From contig NZ_DF968179.1 in NCBI RefSeq assembly GCF_001192795.1, positions 270,311-334,310 of the forward strand: DNA of 64,000 nt. Direction: 5' to 3'. This document shows, piece by piece, positions 50,429 to 59,631 of this stretch. Under the pieces are notes generated by a model. It saw only the letters and a program-made list of their open reading frames with translations, did no database searches and had not been told where the DNA came from. Each line of letters starts with the position of its first letter. Position 1 is the first letter of the stretch. A program made the translations under genes and the position numbers. Source of the DNA: Flexilinea flocculi. GTDB taxonomy: Bacteria; Chloroflexota; Anaerolineae; Anaerolineales; Anaerolineaceae.

Positions 50429-51397
50429 TCATTTTTTCGTCAAGTTGCTGTTTTGTCGGGTATGGATTTGTCCAATTTCTTTTTGTATCACATAATTCGG
50501 TCTGTGTTTGACTTCCTGGAAAATATACCCGACATAAACTCCAATAAAGCCGAGAATAATCATCAAAACAGCTCCGATGATTAACAACATAAACATGAGA
50601 GAACTCCAACCTGGTTCAAGTGCAGTAATATCCCCTCGAATCCAAAAGCTCAGTACATAAACAACTTCCACGACAGCCAATATCAGGAAGAACAACCCTG
50701 CGGATAAGCCAATATACAACGGAACCATGGAGAATGAAAAGATGGCATCAGAAGCCAGCCTCAGCATCTTTTTCAGCGAATATTTGGTTTTTCCGGCGAT
50801 ACGTTGTGCCGGTACAAATGGAAGAATGACTGATTTAAAACCAAGCCATGCAACCATCCCGCGAAGAAAGCGATGATATTCCGGCATTGCCAGCAAATTG
50901 TCCAACACCTGTCTTGTCAGCAGGCGGAAATCCGCTCCCCCCGGCAATGTCTGCGTGTCGCTTATCCAGTTAATCACACGGTAGAAAAGTCTGGAGGTGC
51001 CCATTTTTATCAGGTTCTGACCTTTTTCATCCAGACGTTGAGTCAGTACAATATCATATCCTGATTCTGCCATTCGGATCATTTCTGGAATCAATTCAGG
51101 CGGATGCTGCCCGTCACCGTCCATAGTGATAATCAGATCCCCTTCGGCATGTTCCATTCCGGCGCATAAAGCACTTTGATGTCCAAAATTTCGGCTGAGT
51201 TGGATAATCTGAGCTCTTGGATCTTTAGCCTGAATTTCTTCCAGTTTGTTCTGAGTCTGATCTGTGGAGCCGTCATTGACGAACCAGAACTCAAATGAAT
51301 ACGGTTGTGTATGAATCACCGCTGTCAGTCTATCGAAAAATGATTGAATCAGTTCCTGTTCGTTAAAAAAAGGGATCACGATAGATACCAGCTTCAT
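50429..51397 (-). CDS. Family 2 glycosyltransferase with two C-terminal membrane helices (GtrB-like)
   Basis: A 322-residue protein. The GT2 domain (1-215) has SIVIPFFNEQELIQSFF, WFVNDGSTDQTQ, RNFGHQSALCAGMEHAEGD, the metal motif MDGDGQHPPELI, and GGADFRLLTRQV. Two helices, PLYIGLSAGLFFLILAVVEV and LMFMLLIIGAVLMIILGFIG, end the protein. This is the layout of bactoprenol-phosphate glucosyltransferases (GtrB/ArnC), which build polyprenyl-P-sugar donors for GT-C enzymes. The GT-C-like proteins at 26409 and 56940 and the GtrA at 18265 could act downstream; this is inference. Confidence 0.92.
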   Translation of the reverse strand: MKLVSIVIPFFNEQELIQSFFDRLTAVIHTQPYSFEFWFVNDGSTDQTQNKLEEIQAKDPRAQIIQLSRNFGHQSALCAGMEHAEGDLIITMDGDGQHPPELIPEMIRMAESGYDIVLTQRLDEKGQNLIKMGTSRLFYRVINWISDTQTLPGGADFRLLTRQVLDNLLAMPEYHRFLRGMVAWLGFKSVILPFVPAQRIAGKTKYSLKKMLRLASDAIFSFSMVPLYIGLSAGLFFLILAVVEVVYVLSFWIRGDITALEPGWSSLMFMLLIIGAVLMIILGFIGVYVGYIFQEVKHRPNYVIQKEIGQIHTRQNSNLTKK

Positions 51398-51474
51398 AAA
51401 TCTCCCTCGATTATGCTGTCTTCGATTTTTTCAGTATACTCGATTTCCAAAAATTTTAAGTCAATTTTTCATGA

Positions 51475-51545
51475 AAAATCGAAATATACAGAGGGATAAT
51501 TGCCGGAACAACAACACGTAATCCCTCCCATATTTCAAATTGCTG
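51475..51545 (-). repeat. Palindromic intergenic element, short derivative
   Basis: Both ends are present (AATCGAAATATAC; CATATTTCAAATTGCTG) but the centre is reduced to GAGGGAT...ATCCCTC with AACAACAACACG in the loop. It is a 71-bp deletion form between two same-strand genes. Confidence 0.65.
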
Positions 51546-51583
51546 CCTGAGAATCCAGGCATAATAACCATGGAATGTCGTGA

Positions 51584-53851
51584 TCAGCTCACTTTTCGAA
51601 TTTTCGAAAGGGGAACAATCAGTCGTTTTAGACCGACTGAATGGAAATTTACACTGACGACTTCTTCCCCGTCTTCAATCTTGCTTTCGATGATGGTTCC
51701 TTCGCCCCACAGCGGATGCGCCACTGTATCGGACGGTTTGAATTGCATTTCTGTTGTTTTACGCTGTTCAGCAGAGCCGTTTCTGATTCTGCTGCCAGAG
51801 CTGTGGAAACCGGATGAAGAGAATGAAGAACCGGCAGCCTGCGCCCAGACCGGTTGGTTTTCCCATCGCGTATCGCAGCCTGCGCTTCTGGGGGATTTTT
51901 GTTTCCCCGAGTCATTCATTTCGCGCAGTAATTGGCGCGGGATATCTGCAAGGAAACGGGATGGAATGGTTGTCTCAGGAATACCAAAATTTATGCGCTG
52001 ATTGGCTCGTACCAGGGTCACATGGTTGCGGGCTCGGGTGATTCCGACATAAAAGAGCCGTCGTTCTTCAGCCATTTCCTCCGGATCATTGAGGCTCCGG
52101 CTGTGCGGTAGGACACCGTCATCCAATCCGATAATAAATACGCGATTAAACTCAAGCCCTTTCACAGCGTGCAGCGTCATTAGTGTCGGCGCATCTGCAT
52201 TTTCGGTAATTGTATCCTGATCGGAAACCAACGCGAGATTCTGCAGAAAATCAGCAATACCACGCTCTTCATATTCAAAAGCCATTTTCCTAAGCTCTTC
52301 AACATTTTCCCAACGGTCAATATCGTCACTGTCATCGGATTCTACATAAGTCTGAAAATTTGTTTCCAGAATAATTCTTTCCATCAGAGAAGAAATACTG
52401 GCATGAGAAACAAGCTCCGTCTGCCAATCGATCAATTTTGACCCAAAATCAGCCAACGCCAGCGCTCCGCGTCCTAAATCAGGCCAAAAAACGGAATCCG
52501 GTCCGTTCTTCCCTAAATCCAGGAGAATTTCACCGGATGCTTTACCGGCTTCTGCTGCGGTAACCCGCAGATTTTGCAGTGTTTTCCCGCCGATGCCACG
52601 AGGAGGTGTGTTAATCACTCGGGTCAGGCTGATTTCATCCTGCGGGTTGTAAACCAGACGCAGATAAGCGATCATATCTTTGACTTCACGTCTGCCATAA
52701 AAGCGCTGAGCACCAACCAATCGGTATGGCATTCCGCGGTATAAGAAAGCGTCTTCCAATAATCTGGATTGCGCGTTGGTGCGGTACAGAATGGCGAAAT
52801 CACTACCTTTGGCATTTCCGTTGTCGATCAGACGGGAAATCGTTTCCGCAACATAATGTGCTTCTTTACGGTCATCTTCTGCTTCATAATAATCGATCTT
52901 GTCACCACAGCCGCGATCAGAGACCAGGTTCTTTTTGGTGCGATTTCGATTCAGGTCAATCACACTACGCGCAACATCAAGCACATTTTGGGTCGAGCGA
53001 TAATTTTGTTCGAGTAAGATTTTCTGATGGTTTGGATAATCCTGTTCAAACAACTGAATATTTCGATAATCAGCTCCCCGCCATCGGTAAATTGACTGAT
53101 CTTCATCACCAACGACAAAAATATTTTGATTGGCAGAAGCCAGCAGACGCAATAGACCGTATTGTGCCGTATTGGTGTCTTGAAACTCATCAACCAGAAT
53201 GTGACGGAATCTGCGGCTGTAGCGATTTCGAATTTCCGGGTTGTTTTCCAGTAATTTGTATGCCCATAACAACAGATCATCGAAATCCACTGCATTGCTG
53301 TTTTCCAGTGCCTGTTGATATTTTTCATAGATTCGGAATAGTGTCTCTTCGTGATAGTTGGAACGAGGCAGATCTTTTGGAAATTGCAGATTATTCTTGG
53401 CACTGGAGATTTCGTTGTGCAGTGAATTAGCACGATACAGTTTTTCATCCAGATTGAGTTCTTTCACAATTTGTTTGACCAGAGAAACCTGGTCATCAGC
53501 ATCCATGATGACGAAATTGTGATCAAAAGGTAGCGCTGATGCTTCTCGCCGCAGAATGCGGGCACAAATTGCATGGAAGGTGCCCAGCCACATATTACCT
53601 TGCAGACTTGCACCATATAAATCTTCAACGCGATCCTGCATCTCACGGGCAGCTTTATTAGTAAAAGTAACTGCTAAAATTTCGTTAGGCCGAATTCCCA
53701 TATCTTTCATCAGATAAAGAATACGCTGAGTAAGAACGCGGGTTTTGCCGGATCCAGGACCAGCCAAAACCAAAATTTGACCGTTTCCGGCGGTTACAGC
53801 CTGATATTGCTGCGGATTTAATTTTTCCAGATAATTCATTCCATCTTCCAT
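51584..53851 (-). CDS. pcrA: UvrD/PcrA-type ATP-dependent DNA helicase
   Basis: This 755-residue superfamily 1A 3'-5' helicase acts in excision repair and clearing replication conflicts. Motifs in order: LNPQQYQAVTAGNGQILVLA (Q motif), GPGSGKTRVLTQRI (Walker A), VDEFQDTNTAQY (Walker B), GDEDQSIYRWRGAD (III), LEQNYRST (IV), MTLHAVKGLEFNRVFI (V), and EERRLFYVGITRAR (VI). The C-terminal Tudor-like PcrA domain is present (HPLWGEGTIIESKIEDGEE), which binds RNA polymerase in other species. AAGGA lies 8 nt before ATG 53851. It lies 58 nt downstream of mutY, perhaps a repair operon. Confidence 0.96.
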   Translation of the reverse strand: MEDGMNYLEKLNPQQYQAVTAGNGQILVLAGPGSGKTRVLTQRILYLMKDMGIRPNEILAVTFTNKAAREMQDRVEDLYGASLQGNMWLGTFHAICARILRREASALPFDHNFVIMDADDQVSLVKQIVKELNLDEKLYRANSLHNEISSAKNNLQFPKDLPRSNYHEETLFRIYEKYQQALENSNAVDFDDLLLWAYKLLENNPEIRNRYSRRFRHILVDEFQDTNTAQYGLLRLLASANQNIFVVGDEDQSIYRWRGADYRNIQLFEQDYPNHQKILLEQNYRSTQNVLDVARSVIDLNRNRTKKNLVSDRGCGDKIDYYEAEDDRKEAHYVAETISRLIDNGNAKGSDFAILYRTNAQSRLLEDAFLYRGMPYRLVGAQRFYGRREVKDMIAYLRLVYNPQDEISLTRVINTPPRGIGGKTLQNLRVTAAEAGKASGEILLDLGKNGPDSVFWPDLGRGALALADFGSKLIDWQTELVSHASISSLMERIILETNFQTYVESDDSDDIDRWENVEELRKMAFEYEERGIADFLQNLALVSDQDTITENADAPTLMTLHAVKGLEFNRVFIIGLDDGVLPHSRSLNDPEEMAEERRLFYVGITRARNHVTLVRANQRINFGIPETTIPSRFLADIPRQLLREMNDSGKQKSPRSAGCDTRWENQPVWAQAAGSSFSSSGFHSSGSRIRNGSAEQRKTTEMQFKPSDTVAHPLWGEGTIIESKIEDGEEVVSVNFHSVGLKRLIVPLSKIRKVS

Positions 53852-53909
53852 TCAAAAAGTTCCTTCGGCAGTTTTATTGTATAGTTGTGCGACCGGAGAA
53901 ATACTTATT

Positions 53910-54974
53910 TTAAATATTTTTAATCCGTTCTGAGATAAGTCGGTCAATTTTTCCCATCGGAAAGCGATCCAGTTCATCTGCTGCAGCCCAGGCGATTGCC
54001 TGTGCTTCCACTGGCCGAGGAATCTGTCCATTGATATCACAGAGGAAAGCCTGCAATGTCACACGGAAATGGGTATACGCATGGCGGTACGTTCCAAAAG
54101 GTTCTCGGATGGTAACTGTTGTATCCAGTTCTTCTCTGATTTCTCTTTGCAGACACTCCTGTACGGTTTCATCCGCTTCGATTTTTCCACCAGGGAATTC
54201 CCATAAGTTTCCAAGCAGTCCTTTGGCAGGCCGCTGAGCCAAAAGGTAACGATCAGGCTGATTGTCTTCTGCTTTACGGATCACAGCTGCGGCAACCTGG
54301 TAATGCGGAATCGATTTAACCGCAGTCTGTACCGGGCGAATTGCTACAGTATGGTTGCGATATGCAAGACAGAAAGATGTAATCGGGCAGCTCTCACAAT
54401 GCGGGTTCGTCGATGTGCAAACCGCATTTCCCAAGTCCATTAATGCTTCATTATAATCACCGGGACGATCGGGATCCAGCAGCTCTTCAGCCATATTCCA
54501 GAGAATTTTTTCGCACTCGGATGTTCTCTGCGGCAGGGAAATATCTCCTGTACGGGAATAAATGCGTCGGATATTTCCATCCAAAGCTGCAGCCGGAATC
54601 CCAAATCCTATTGAGGCGATGGCTCCGGCTGTATATCTTCCGATACCCGGAAGTTTTTGCATGACTTTGGGATCAGAAGGAAAGATTCCATCCATCGTTT
54701 GATTGATCGTGATTGCTGTATGATGGAGCGATCTGGCACGATGGTAATACCCAAGACCTTCCCAGCATTTTAGAACAGTTTGTTCATCCGATTCTGCAAG
54801 CGCCGCGATATCCGGAAATTTCTCCATCCAACGCAGAAAGTATGGAATGACTGTCTCCACTCGGGTTTGTTGGAGCATAATTTCCGAAATCCAGGTACGA
54901 TACGGTGTTCTCTCTACACGCCAGGGCAGTAATCGTTTGTTTTGATCAAACCAGTCCAGCAGGTCTTTTTGCAT
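53910..54974 (-). CDS. mutY: A/G-specific adenine DNA glycosylase
   Basis: This 354-residue enzyme removes adenine mispaired with 8-oxoguanine. N-terminal LLPWRVERTPYRTWISEIML (catalytic Glu in SEIMLQQT), helix-hairpin-helix LPGIGRYTAGAIASI, catalytic Asp in AALDGNIRRIYSR, and the [4Fe-4S] loop CTSTNPHCESCPITSFC. The C-terminal NUDIX-like domain that reads 8-oxoG is present (EFPGGKIEADETVQECLQRE; more Nudix-box-like than many MutY tails). It precedes pcrA on the same strand. Confidence 0.95.
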   Translation of the reverse strand: MQKDLLDWFDQNKRLLPWRVERTPYRTWISEIMLQQTRVETVIPYFLRWMEKFPDIAALAESDEQTVLKCWEGLGYYHRARSLHHTAITINQTMDGIFPSDPKVMQKLPGIGRYTAGAIASIGFGIPAAALDGNIRRIYSRTGDISLPQRTSECEKILWNMAEELLDPDRPGDYNEALMDLGNAVCTSTNPHCESCPITSFCLAYRNHTVAIRPVQTAVKSIPHYQVAAAVIRKAEDNQPDRYLLAQRPAKGLLGNLWEFPGGKIEADETVQECLQREIREELDTTVTIREPFGTYRHAYTHFRVTLQAFLCDINGQIPRPVEAQAIAWAAADELDRFPMGKIDRLISERIKNI

Positions 54975-54999
54975 AGTCTTACTATCTCAAAAAAAACCA

Positions 55000-55046
55000 A
55001 CAGGCTGAATCGGAAAGTATGTTCTTTTATTCCTCTGCCAGCCTGT
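55000..55046 (-). terminator. Possible terminator of the 56249-55235 gene pair
   Basis: On the minus strand ACAGGCTG pairs with CAGCCTGT over a 31-nt loop and is followed by TGGTTTTTTTTGAG. The loop is long, so this is a weak call. Confidence 0.35.
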
Positions 55047-55064
55047 CGATGTTCTGAAAAATTT

Positions 55065-55186
55065 TATCAATTCGAAATAAGAATTAACCTTTCGGACAAA
55101 AAGAGGAGATTCGTTGTTCTTATGATTTTTCGCTCGGCGTAAAACGATAAGAACAACAAGGCTTCTTTTTATATTTCGAATTACTG
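55065..55186 (-). repeat. Palindromic intergenic element, full copy
   Basis: TATCAATTCGAAATAAG at the left, ATATTTCGAATTACTGG at the right. The arms 55113-55123 and 55147-55157 (GTTGTTCTTAT) match over 11 bp, then mismatch, then TTTT/AAAA around CGCTCGGCG, the conserved loop. Confidence 0.88.
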
Positions 55187-55234
55187 GAAATAAACTGTAT
55201 CAGGAGTCTATTCCTGCCAGTAATATTATGGAAG

Positions 55235-55537
55235 CTAAAACTGAAATCCCTGTTTTGCAGGAACCAACTTGTATTCAAAATTTTGGATATACTTTTGCAG
55301 TTGTTCCAATAATTCCATCCATTCGTTTTTTGCCATCCGCTGTTCTGCTTCCAATTCATCCGGAAGAAGCGCACAGATCATTACTTGCGGTTGTTCCCCG
55401 TAAATTGTCGCCCAGGCATCCGAAAGCTCGAAACCCATACGATTCAGGCTTGGAACGAATTCGCGAACAAGAAAATCAAAATACTCTTGTTCATGATTCG
55501 GGAGAATATCCCAGGTCATGATCAGTTTAACCGGCAT
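55235..55537 (-). CDS. Small protein of unknown function, coupled to the MBL-like gene
   Basis: A 100-residue protein from ATG 55537, chosen because GAGGAAA lies 5 nt upstream; the in-frame ATG at 55549 would place that site inside the gene. It begins MPVKLIMTWDILPNHEQEYF and has an amphipathic, ferredoxin-like (dimeric alpha-beta barrel) feel with WATIYGEQPQVMICAL in the middle and a helical end. No family recognised with confidence. Its start overlaps the upstream MBL-like gene by 11 nt, so the pair is translationally coupled. Confidence 0.7.
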   Translation of the reverse strand: MPVKLIMTWDILPNHEQEYFDFLVREFVPSLNRMGFELSDAWATIYGEQPQVMICALLPDELEAEQRMAKNEWMELLEQLQKYIQNFEYKLVPAKQGFQF

Positions 55538-56249
55538 GGCTTTCCTCATTCAGAATGGGTTCTGAGGCACTGCTTTCATCTGCCGCACTTTCATCGATGG
55601 TCCCCATTTCATCACGTTGCGGATGATTGAGGATGATTACTTTCGTCTCTTCCGGAAGCTGAGCGATGTTGGTGATCTTGTAGGAAGAATAAACGTCTTC
55701 GGTTTGCGTGATTCCCATTTCTTTAAGAAATTTTGATAAAGGGTCGAGATTGGGTTTGGTCAGCGGTACCGCATAGTGCATTGGGATCACTACATTGGGT
55801 TTAATCATACTGATCAGCTCTACAGCTTTCGAAGAATTTAGCGCATTGCCGCCGCCGACAGGGATGAGCAAGATGTGTGTAGTACCAACATTCTCCAGCT
55901 CAGACAGTGTCGGTATGCGATTTAAATTACCCAAATGTGCTATAAAAATACCATTATATTCAATGATGTATATGGTATTGGATTCTTCATCCTTCTGATT
56001 TGTTTTATAACCGTTAATAAAAACGTTATTGATTTCGTATTCACCGGGGCCATCAATGATAAACGGTTCACCTTTGATGCCGGCAGTAAAACTATGCCCG
56101 GGTTTATTGCAGCTGATAGTGACGATGTCGCTTTTCAGCTTTAATGGTTCATATCCGATTGCTTGGTAATCATATGGGTCGCAGACGACACTGCCCATTC
56201 CGCGTTCTGAAATTCGAAAACAGGAATGCCCGTACCAGGTTATTTCCAT
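55527..56249 (-). CDS. MBL-fold protein with degenerate metal site
   Basis: A 240-residue protein from ATG 56249 (GGAGG 4 nt upstream). It follows the UlaG-like small MBL layout: EITWYGHSCFRISERG, then the loop where H-x-H-x-D-H is expected reads VTISCNKPGHS, only the last His remaining. The usual metal-bridging Asp position reads FIAHLGNLNRI, with Asn, while VVIPMHYAV keeps its His. It probably does not bind two metals and may be a binding or regulatory relative. It has an acidic, Ser/Glu-rich tail. It overlaps the 100-residue gene downstream by 11 nt. Confidence 0.82.
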   Translation of the reverse strand: MEITWYGHSCFRISERGMGSVVCDPYDYQAIGYEPLKLKSDIVTISCNKPGHSFTAGIKGEPFIIDGPGEYEINNVFINGYKTNQKDEESNTIYIIEYNGIFIAHLGNLNRIPTLSELENVGTTHILLIPVGGGNALNSSKAVELISMIKPNVVIPMHYAVPLTKPNLDPLSKFLKEMGITQTEDVYSSYKITNIAQLPEETKVIILNHPQRDEMGTIDESAADESSASEPILNEESHAG

Positions 56250-56346
56250 GGATCCTCCAAAATTCATTGTTCGATCGAAAAAACACTTATTTTGTTTTCC
56301 GATCTTCCCTAATTATACTGCCACACAAGAGTTAGCCTGTAAAAAC

Positions 56347-56470
56347 GTAATAATTCGAAATATGGATAGAAGTATTTGTTGTTATTATCGTTTTACGCGA
56401 ACCGCAAAACGATAATAACAACAAATTATCTTGATTGATTTGAAGAGTCAACCTATATTTTTAATTGCTG
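56347..56470 (+). repeat. Palindromic intergenic element, best-preserved copy
   Basis: The left end is GTAATAATTCGAAATATGG and the right TATTTTTAATTGCTG. The arms 56375-56394 and 56406-56425 (TTTGTTGTTATTATCGTTTT) are perfectly complementary over 20 bp around ACGCGAACCGC. The right arm TTGATTGATTTGAAGAGTCA keeps the family pattern. A left-end fragment, CAACAATTCGAAATATGG, follows at 56489. The remaining 56250-56577 spacer is otherwise empty. Confidence 0.93.
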
Positions 56471-56488
56471 GCATAAACGTGAATTGCC

Positions 56489-56519
56489 AACAATTCGAAA
56501 TATGGAAAGAATTATTAGA
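56489..56519. repeat. Palindromic intergenic element, left-end fragment
   Basis: CAACAATTCGAAATATGG followed by AAAGAATTATTAG, a lone end 18 bp after the full copy at 56347-56470. Confidence 0.55.
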
Positions 56520-56577
56520 ATCAAATGCGAAAGACTTGATGCACTGTCCATCCATCTTTGCCGTTATTGAGATCGCA

Positions 56578-56943
56578 TCATTTTGAGACGATCGATGCAC
56601 CGAAGGGCATCAATGCCAACTGAGCCAGTTTGAAGCATTGTTTTCCAAAGGGAATTCCAATAATGGTGAGACAGAAAATCAATCCATTGAGGGCAGAGGT
56701 AGCTGCCAAAGGAAGTCCGCTTGTCACCAGCCAGATGATGTTCAACAGCAAAGAAACGGGTCCTCCTCCAAAGACAACTTCTTTACCAAAAGGGAAAAAT
56801 GAAAGTCTGGCAAATTTGAAACATTGTTTTCCTACCGGAATGCCAATAATCGTGATACACCATACAATACCATAAAGAAACCAACCCATCCCTTGCAGCA
56901 ATCCGCCAAACAGAAACCATAGCAAATTTCCTATAAATTTCAT
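56578..56943 (-). CDS. YccF domain membrane protein
   Basis: This 121-residue protein has two tandem YccF units. Each pairs a hydrophobic helix with the signature GIPVGKQCFKFARLSFFPFG (first) and GIPFGKQCFKLAQLALMPFG (second), the family's repeated motif. The function is unknown; the domain is found in small inner-membrane proteins. It is the last gene of the polysaccharide operon, overlapping the previous gene by 4 nt (ATGA), so a link with glycan export is possible but unproven. Confidence 0.92.
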   Translation of the reverse strand: MKFIGNLLWFLFGGLLQGMGWFLYGIVWCITIIGIPVGKQCFKFARLSFFPFGKEVVFGGGPVSLLLNIIWLVTSGLPLAATSALNGLIFCLTIIGIPFGKQCFKLAQLALMPFGASIVSK

Positions 56944-58496
56944 CTTTTCTCCTTATTTTTTCTGATCTTCTTTAAAATCGGCTGGACAAGACCGCTTGCA
57001 AATACTACTGTGCTGCAGATCACAATATAGACAACCGTTTTCCAGAAAGGAAAGCGGTGGATAATGTCTGCATAGTAACGGCTGAAATACCATTGCGAAA
57101 AGAATCCGACAAAAATAATCTCGATGAGAATCCAGCGGATCAGCCATCCGTCTTTGATCTGTTTTGCATAGCGGAATCCCCAGGCTGTAAAAAACGCCAG
57201 CCAAGGTAGAAAGATGACCCGGTAGCGGGGATTATCCCATTGATCACCGCCAGCTCGCAGTGAACTGACGAAAATCCATCCGATCAGGAAAAGGGTGTTG
57301 ATTATCAGCAATCCGCGCTCTTTGCTGTTTTTTGCTCTCAGAGTGGTAAAAAATGCATAGAAAAGGAACGGAACCATGGCATACCAGCCGACAGCCCGGA
57401 AAATTCCGACTGCTTTCCAGAAAGGTGTGGTTGGTCGATAAAAAAGAATTGCAGGCAGCACCGGCTGAGTGATTCCATAAACTGCCAGAAAAACTGTTCT
57501 GAACCGGCCTCCGATTTCACCAACGACTTTCTCCACCCAGCCTGAGTTGATTTCGGTTGTGTGAATATCGTAATGGATAAATTCCTGGATTGACGGTAAC
57601 GCAGCCACCAGGATTACCAGACCGGCCAGTGCGATTCCGATCACACCTGCCCAGAGCCATTTTTTGGAGCGGGATACCAGGCTTTCAATCCAAATCCAAA
57701 GCACAGTACAAATGGCAAGCGCTCCGGCAACGAATGTGGAAAGCGGGAGAATGGCAAAAAAACAAAGGAGCAGGACTATGCCAGATTTTTTCCAATGATC
57801 GTGCAGTGTGCAGAGTGCCCAGAAAGCAATAGCCAGAATACCAGTCAGGAACGGTTCACGCATCGGTGAACCTGCATATACGATGCTGTCCGGATATAAA
57901 ACGAAAATCCAGGCGGCGATGTTTGCCATTGGCAAGTCCCAGCGATTTTTAATGGCTTTCCATAAAAACGGTACGCCGGCTGCCGTCAGGAATGCGCCCA
58001 GGAGAATTATGAGAGAAAATCGGCGTTCGTCAGGAGATAAATATTGATAGATCCAAATCCCCAAAATTTCCATTCCGCCATATTGATCGTTGTTAAATTT
58101 ACGTGTTAATGGTTCGAAAAATGTGGGATCCTCATCCTGGACGATACGCCATGCTTCTTCATCCCGTCGGTAGGCATCATCAAAAAGATACCCCTGTTTT
58201 TGTTGAGGTTCCTCTCTGTATCCATATATGGGGAGCAGTTTTTGTGCAGTCATTCCGAAACCCAGTCGCAGAATCCAGGCGGCAAGCATCATTCCAGCCA
58301 GCATACGGCTTCTGCCGCCCCAATTCCACACAATCTGAAGCAATATAAAAGCAGGAATGCAAAGAACAAACGCTGCGAACCATCCTTTATAAAAGTCACC
58401 CCCCTGAACAAAGGCATATAAAATTGCTGTTATTGCAGAAAGGAAAATGGAAATCAACAGAATGATGACAACGCTGGTCCGATTGTTGTGTTTCAT
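56940..58496 (-). CDS. Polytopic membrane protein, GT-C glycosyltransferase-like
   Basis: A 518-residue protein with about 11 membrane helices. The first extracellular loop holds acidic residues (YLFDDAYRRDEEAWRIVQDE), in line with the Asp/Glu of GT-C catalytic loops. PRYRVIFLPWLAFFTAWGFRY in the C-terminal part is common in dolichyl-phosphate-mannose-type transferases. A soluble tail as in ArnT is not obvious. Likely role: transfer of a polyprenyl-P sugar to a surface polymer, inferred mainly from the operon. It lies 7 nt after the GT4 gene and overlaps the YccF start by 4 nt. Confidence 0.7.
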   Translation of the reverse strand: MKHNNRTSVVIILLISIFLSAITAILYAFVQGGDFYKGWFAAFVLCIPAFILLQIVWNWGGRSRMLAGMMLAAWILRLGFGMTAQKLLPIYGYREEPQQKQGYLFDDAYRRDEEAWRIVQDEDPTFFEPLTRKFNNDQYGGMEILGIWIYQYLSPDERRFSLIILLGAFLTAAGVPFLWKAIKNRWDLPMANIAAWIFVLYPDSIVYAGSPMREPFLTGILAIAFWALCTLHDHWKKSGIVLLLCFFAILPLSTFVAGALAICTVLWIWIESLVSRSKKWLWAGVIGIALAGLVILVAALPSIQEFIHYDIHTTEINSGWVEKVVGEIGGRFRTVFLAVYGITQPVLPAILFYRPTTPFWKAVGIFRAVGWYAMVPFLFYAFFTTLRAKNSKERGLLIINTLFLIGWIFVSSLRAGGDQWDNPRYRVIFLPWLAFFTAWGFRYAKQIKDGWLIRWILIEIIFVGFFSQWYFSRYYADIIHRFPFWKTVVYIVICSTVVFASGLVQPILKKIRKNKEKR

Positions 58497-58503
58497 AGGT
58501 TCT

Positions 58504-59628
58504 CTATTTCATTGAAGACAGGATTTTTTCCTGTCTTTGTTTCCAGGAATATTTTTTACTTTCTTCGAAGGCAGCGGAGGCTAACGATTCACGCAAGGAT
58601 GGATCGTCAAGCAGTTTTTTCACCCCATCTGTCCAGGATTCAATATTTTCAGGTTCGCAGAAAAGCGCTGTATTCGCGTTTAAAACTTCGTGAATAACTG
58701 GCAGATCACTCGAAATGATCGGTTTGCCTGCAGCCATGTATTCAAACATTTTCATCGGACTGCAGATATCGGCTGAATTTCCTCCGCTGCTTCCTGCGAT
58801 TTCCCTGCCATAGGGCATGAGCACAATATCAGAGGCTGCGAGTGCCAGAGGCAATTCACTTTTTGGAATAAAGCCGGTGAAGAAAACATTTTCCAGCCCG
58901 AGCTTTTCCGCTTTGGAACGATAATTTGTAACATCCTCTGCATTGCCCCCAAACCAACAGAAAGAAGCTTCTGGGAATCGTTTTGCCAACTCCAGAAAAA
59001 GATCCGTACCTCGTCCTGCATAGAGATGCCCACAACAGGATACAACCAGCTTATCCGGAAAATCCATTTCTTTCTTCGCATCCGCAGTACTTGGCAAGCT
59101 CTGATAATCTTCCAAATTCACACCGTTGGGAGCAACCAGACAGTCCTCTTCTTTTAATTCCGGGAATATCTGACAGACGTGTTTTTTTAATTCATGCGAA
59201 ATGAAGACTACTTTTTTTGGTGTGGATGATTGGATATAATAACGGAACCAGCGGACACCCCATTTTCCGGAAGGGATATCATGTGCTTCAAAGATGGAGC
59301 TGCATCCAACCCAGGCTGCGAATGTTGCAATCTGGATATTCCACGTATATTCATAGGTCGGATTGAAAAAAAACGTTCGAAGAATCGTCAGGATACTGAA
59401 ATCAATTCGATGTAAAAATTTCAGAGATGGCAATTCGTATAGTCTAAATGCGCGGCAGGTTAATCCATAATGGCTACGCAGGGCTTCAAATCGATTCACT
59501 TTCAGATGTGGAACCCACAGACGGACTTCATGTCCGTTTTCCACCATACCTTGACAAGCCATTAGCACTTGAATTGAATTTGCCGTTTCTGAAGGAATTT
59601 TTGATGTACTGCTGACAGCGATTTTCAT
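58504..59628 (-). CDS. GT4-type glycosyltransferase (family 1 superfamily)
   Basis: This 374-residue GT-B fold enzyme has an N-terminal acceptor domain (NGHEVRLWVPHLKVNRFEAL) and a C-terminal donor domain with VAPNGVNLEDYQSLP, LVVSCCGHLYAGRGTDLFLE and FTGFIPKSELPLALAASDIV. The E-x7-E region is MKMFEYMAAGKPIISSDLPV. It adds a sugar to a lipid-linked or surface glycan on the cytoplasmic side. It lies 3 nt after the flippase gene and is part of the long minus-strand operon. Confidence 0.93.
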   Translation of the reverse strand: MKIAVSSTSKIPSETANSIQVLMACQGMVENGHEVRLWVPHLKVNRFEALRSHYGLTCRAFRLYELPSLKFLHRIDFSILTILRTFFFNPTYEYTWNIQIATFAAWVGCSSIFEAHDIPSGKWGVRWFRYYIQSSTPKKVVFISHELKKHVCQIFPELKEEDCLVAPNGVNLEDYQSLPSTADAKKEMDFPDKLVVSCCGHLYAGRGTDLFLELAKRFPEASFCWFGGNAEDVTNYRSKAEKLGLENVFFTGFIPKSELPLALAASDIVLMPYGREIAGSSGGNSADICSPMKMFEYMAAGKPIISSDLPVIHEVLNANTALFCEPENIESWTDGVKKLLDDPSLRESLASAAFEESKKYSWKQRQEKILSSMK

Positions 59629-59631
59629 GAA

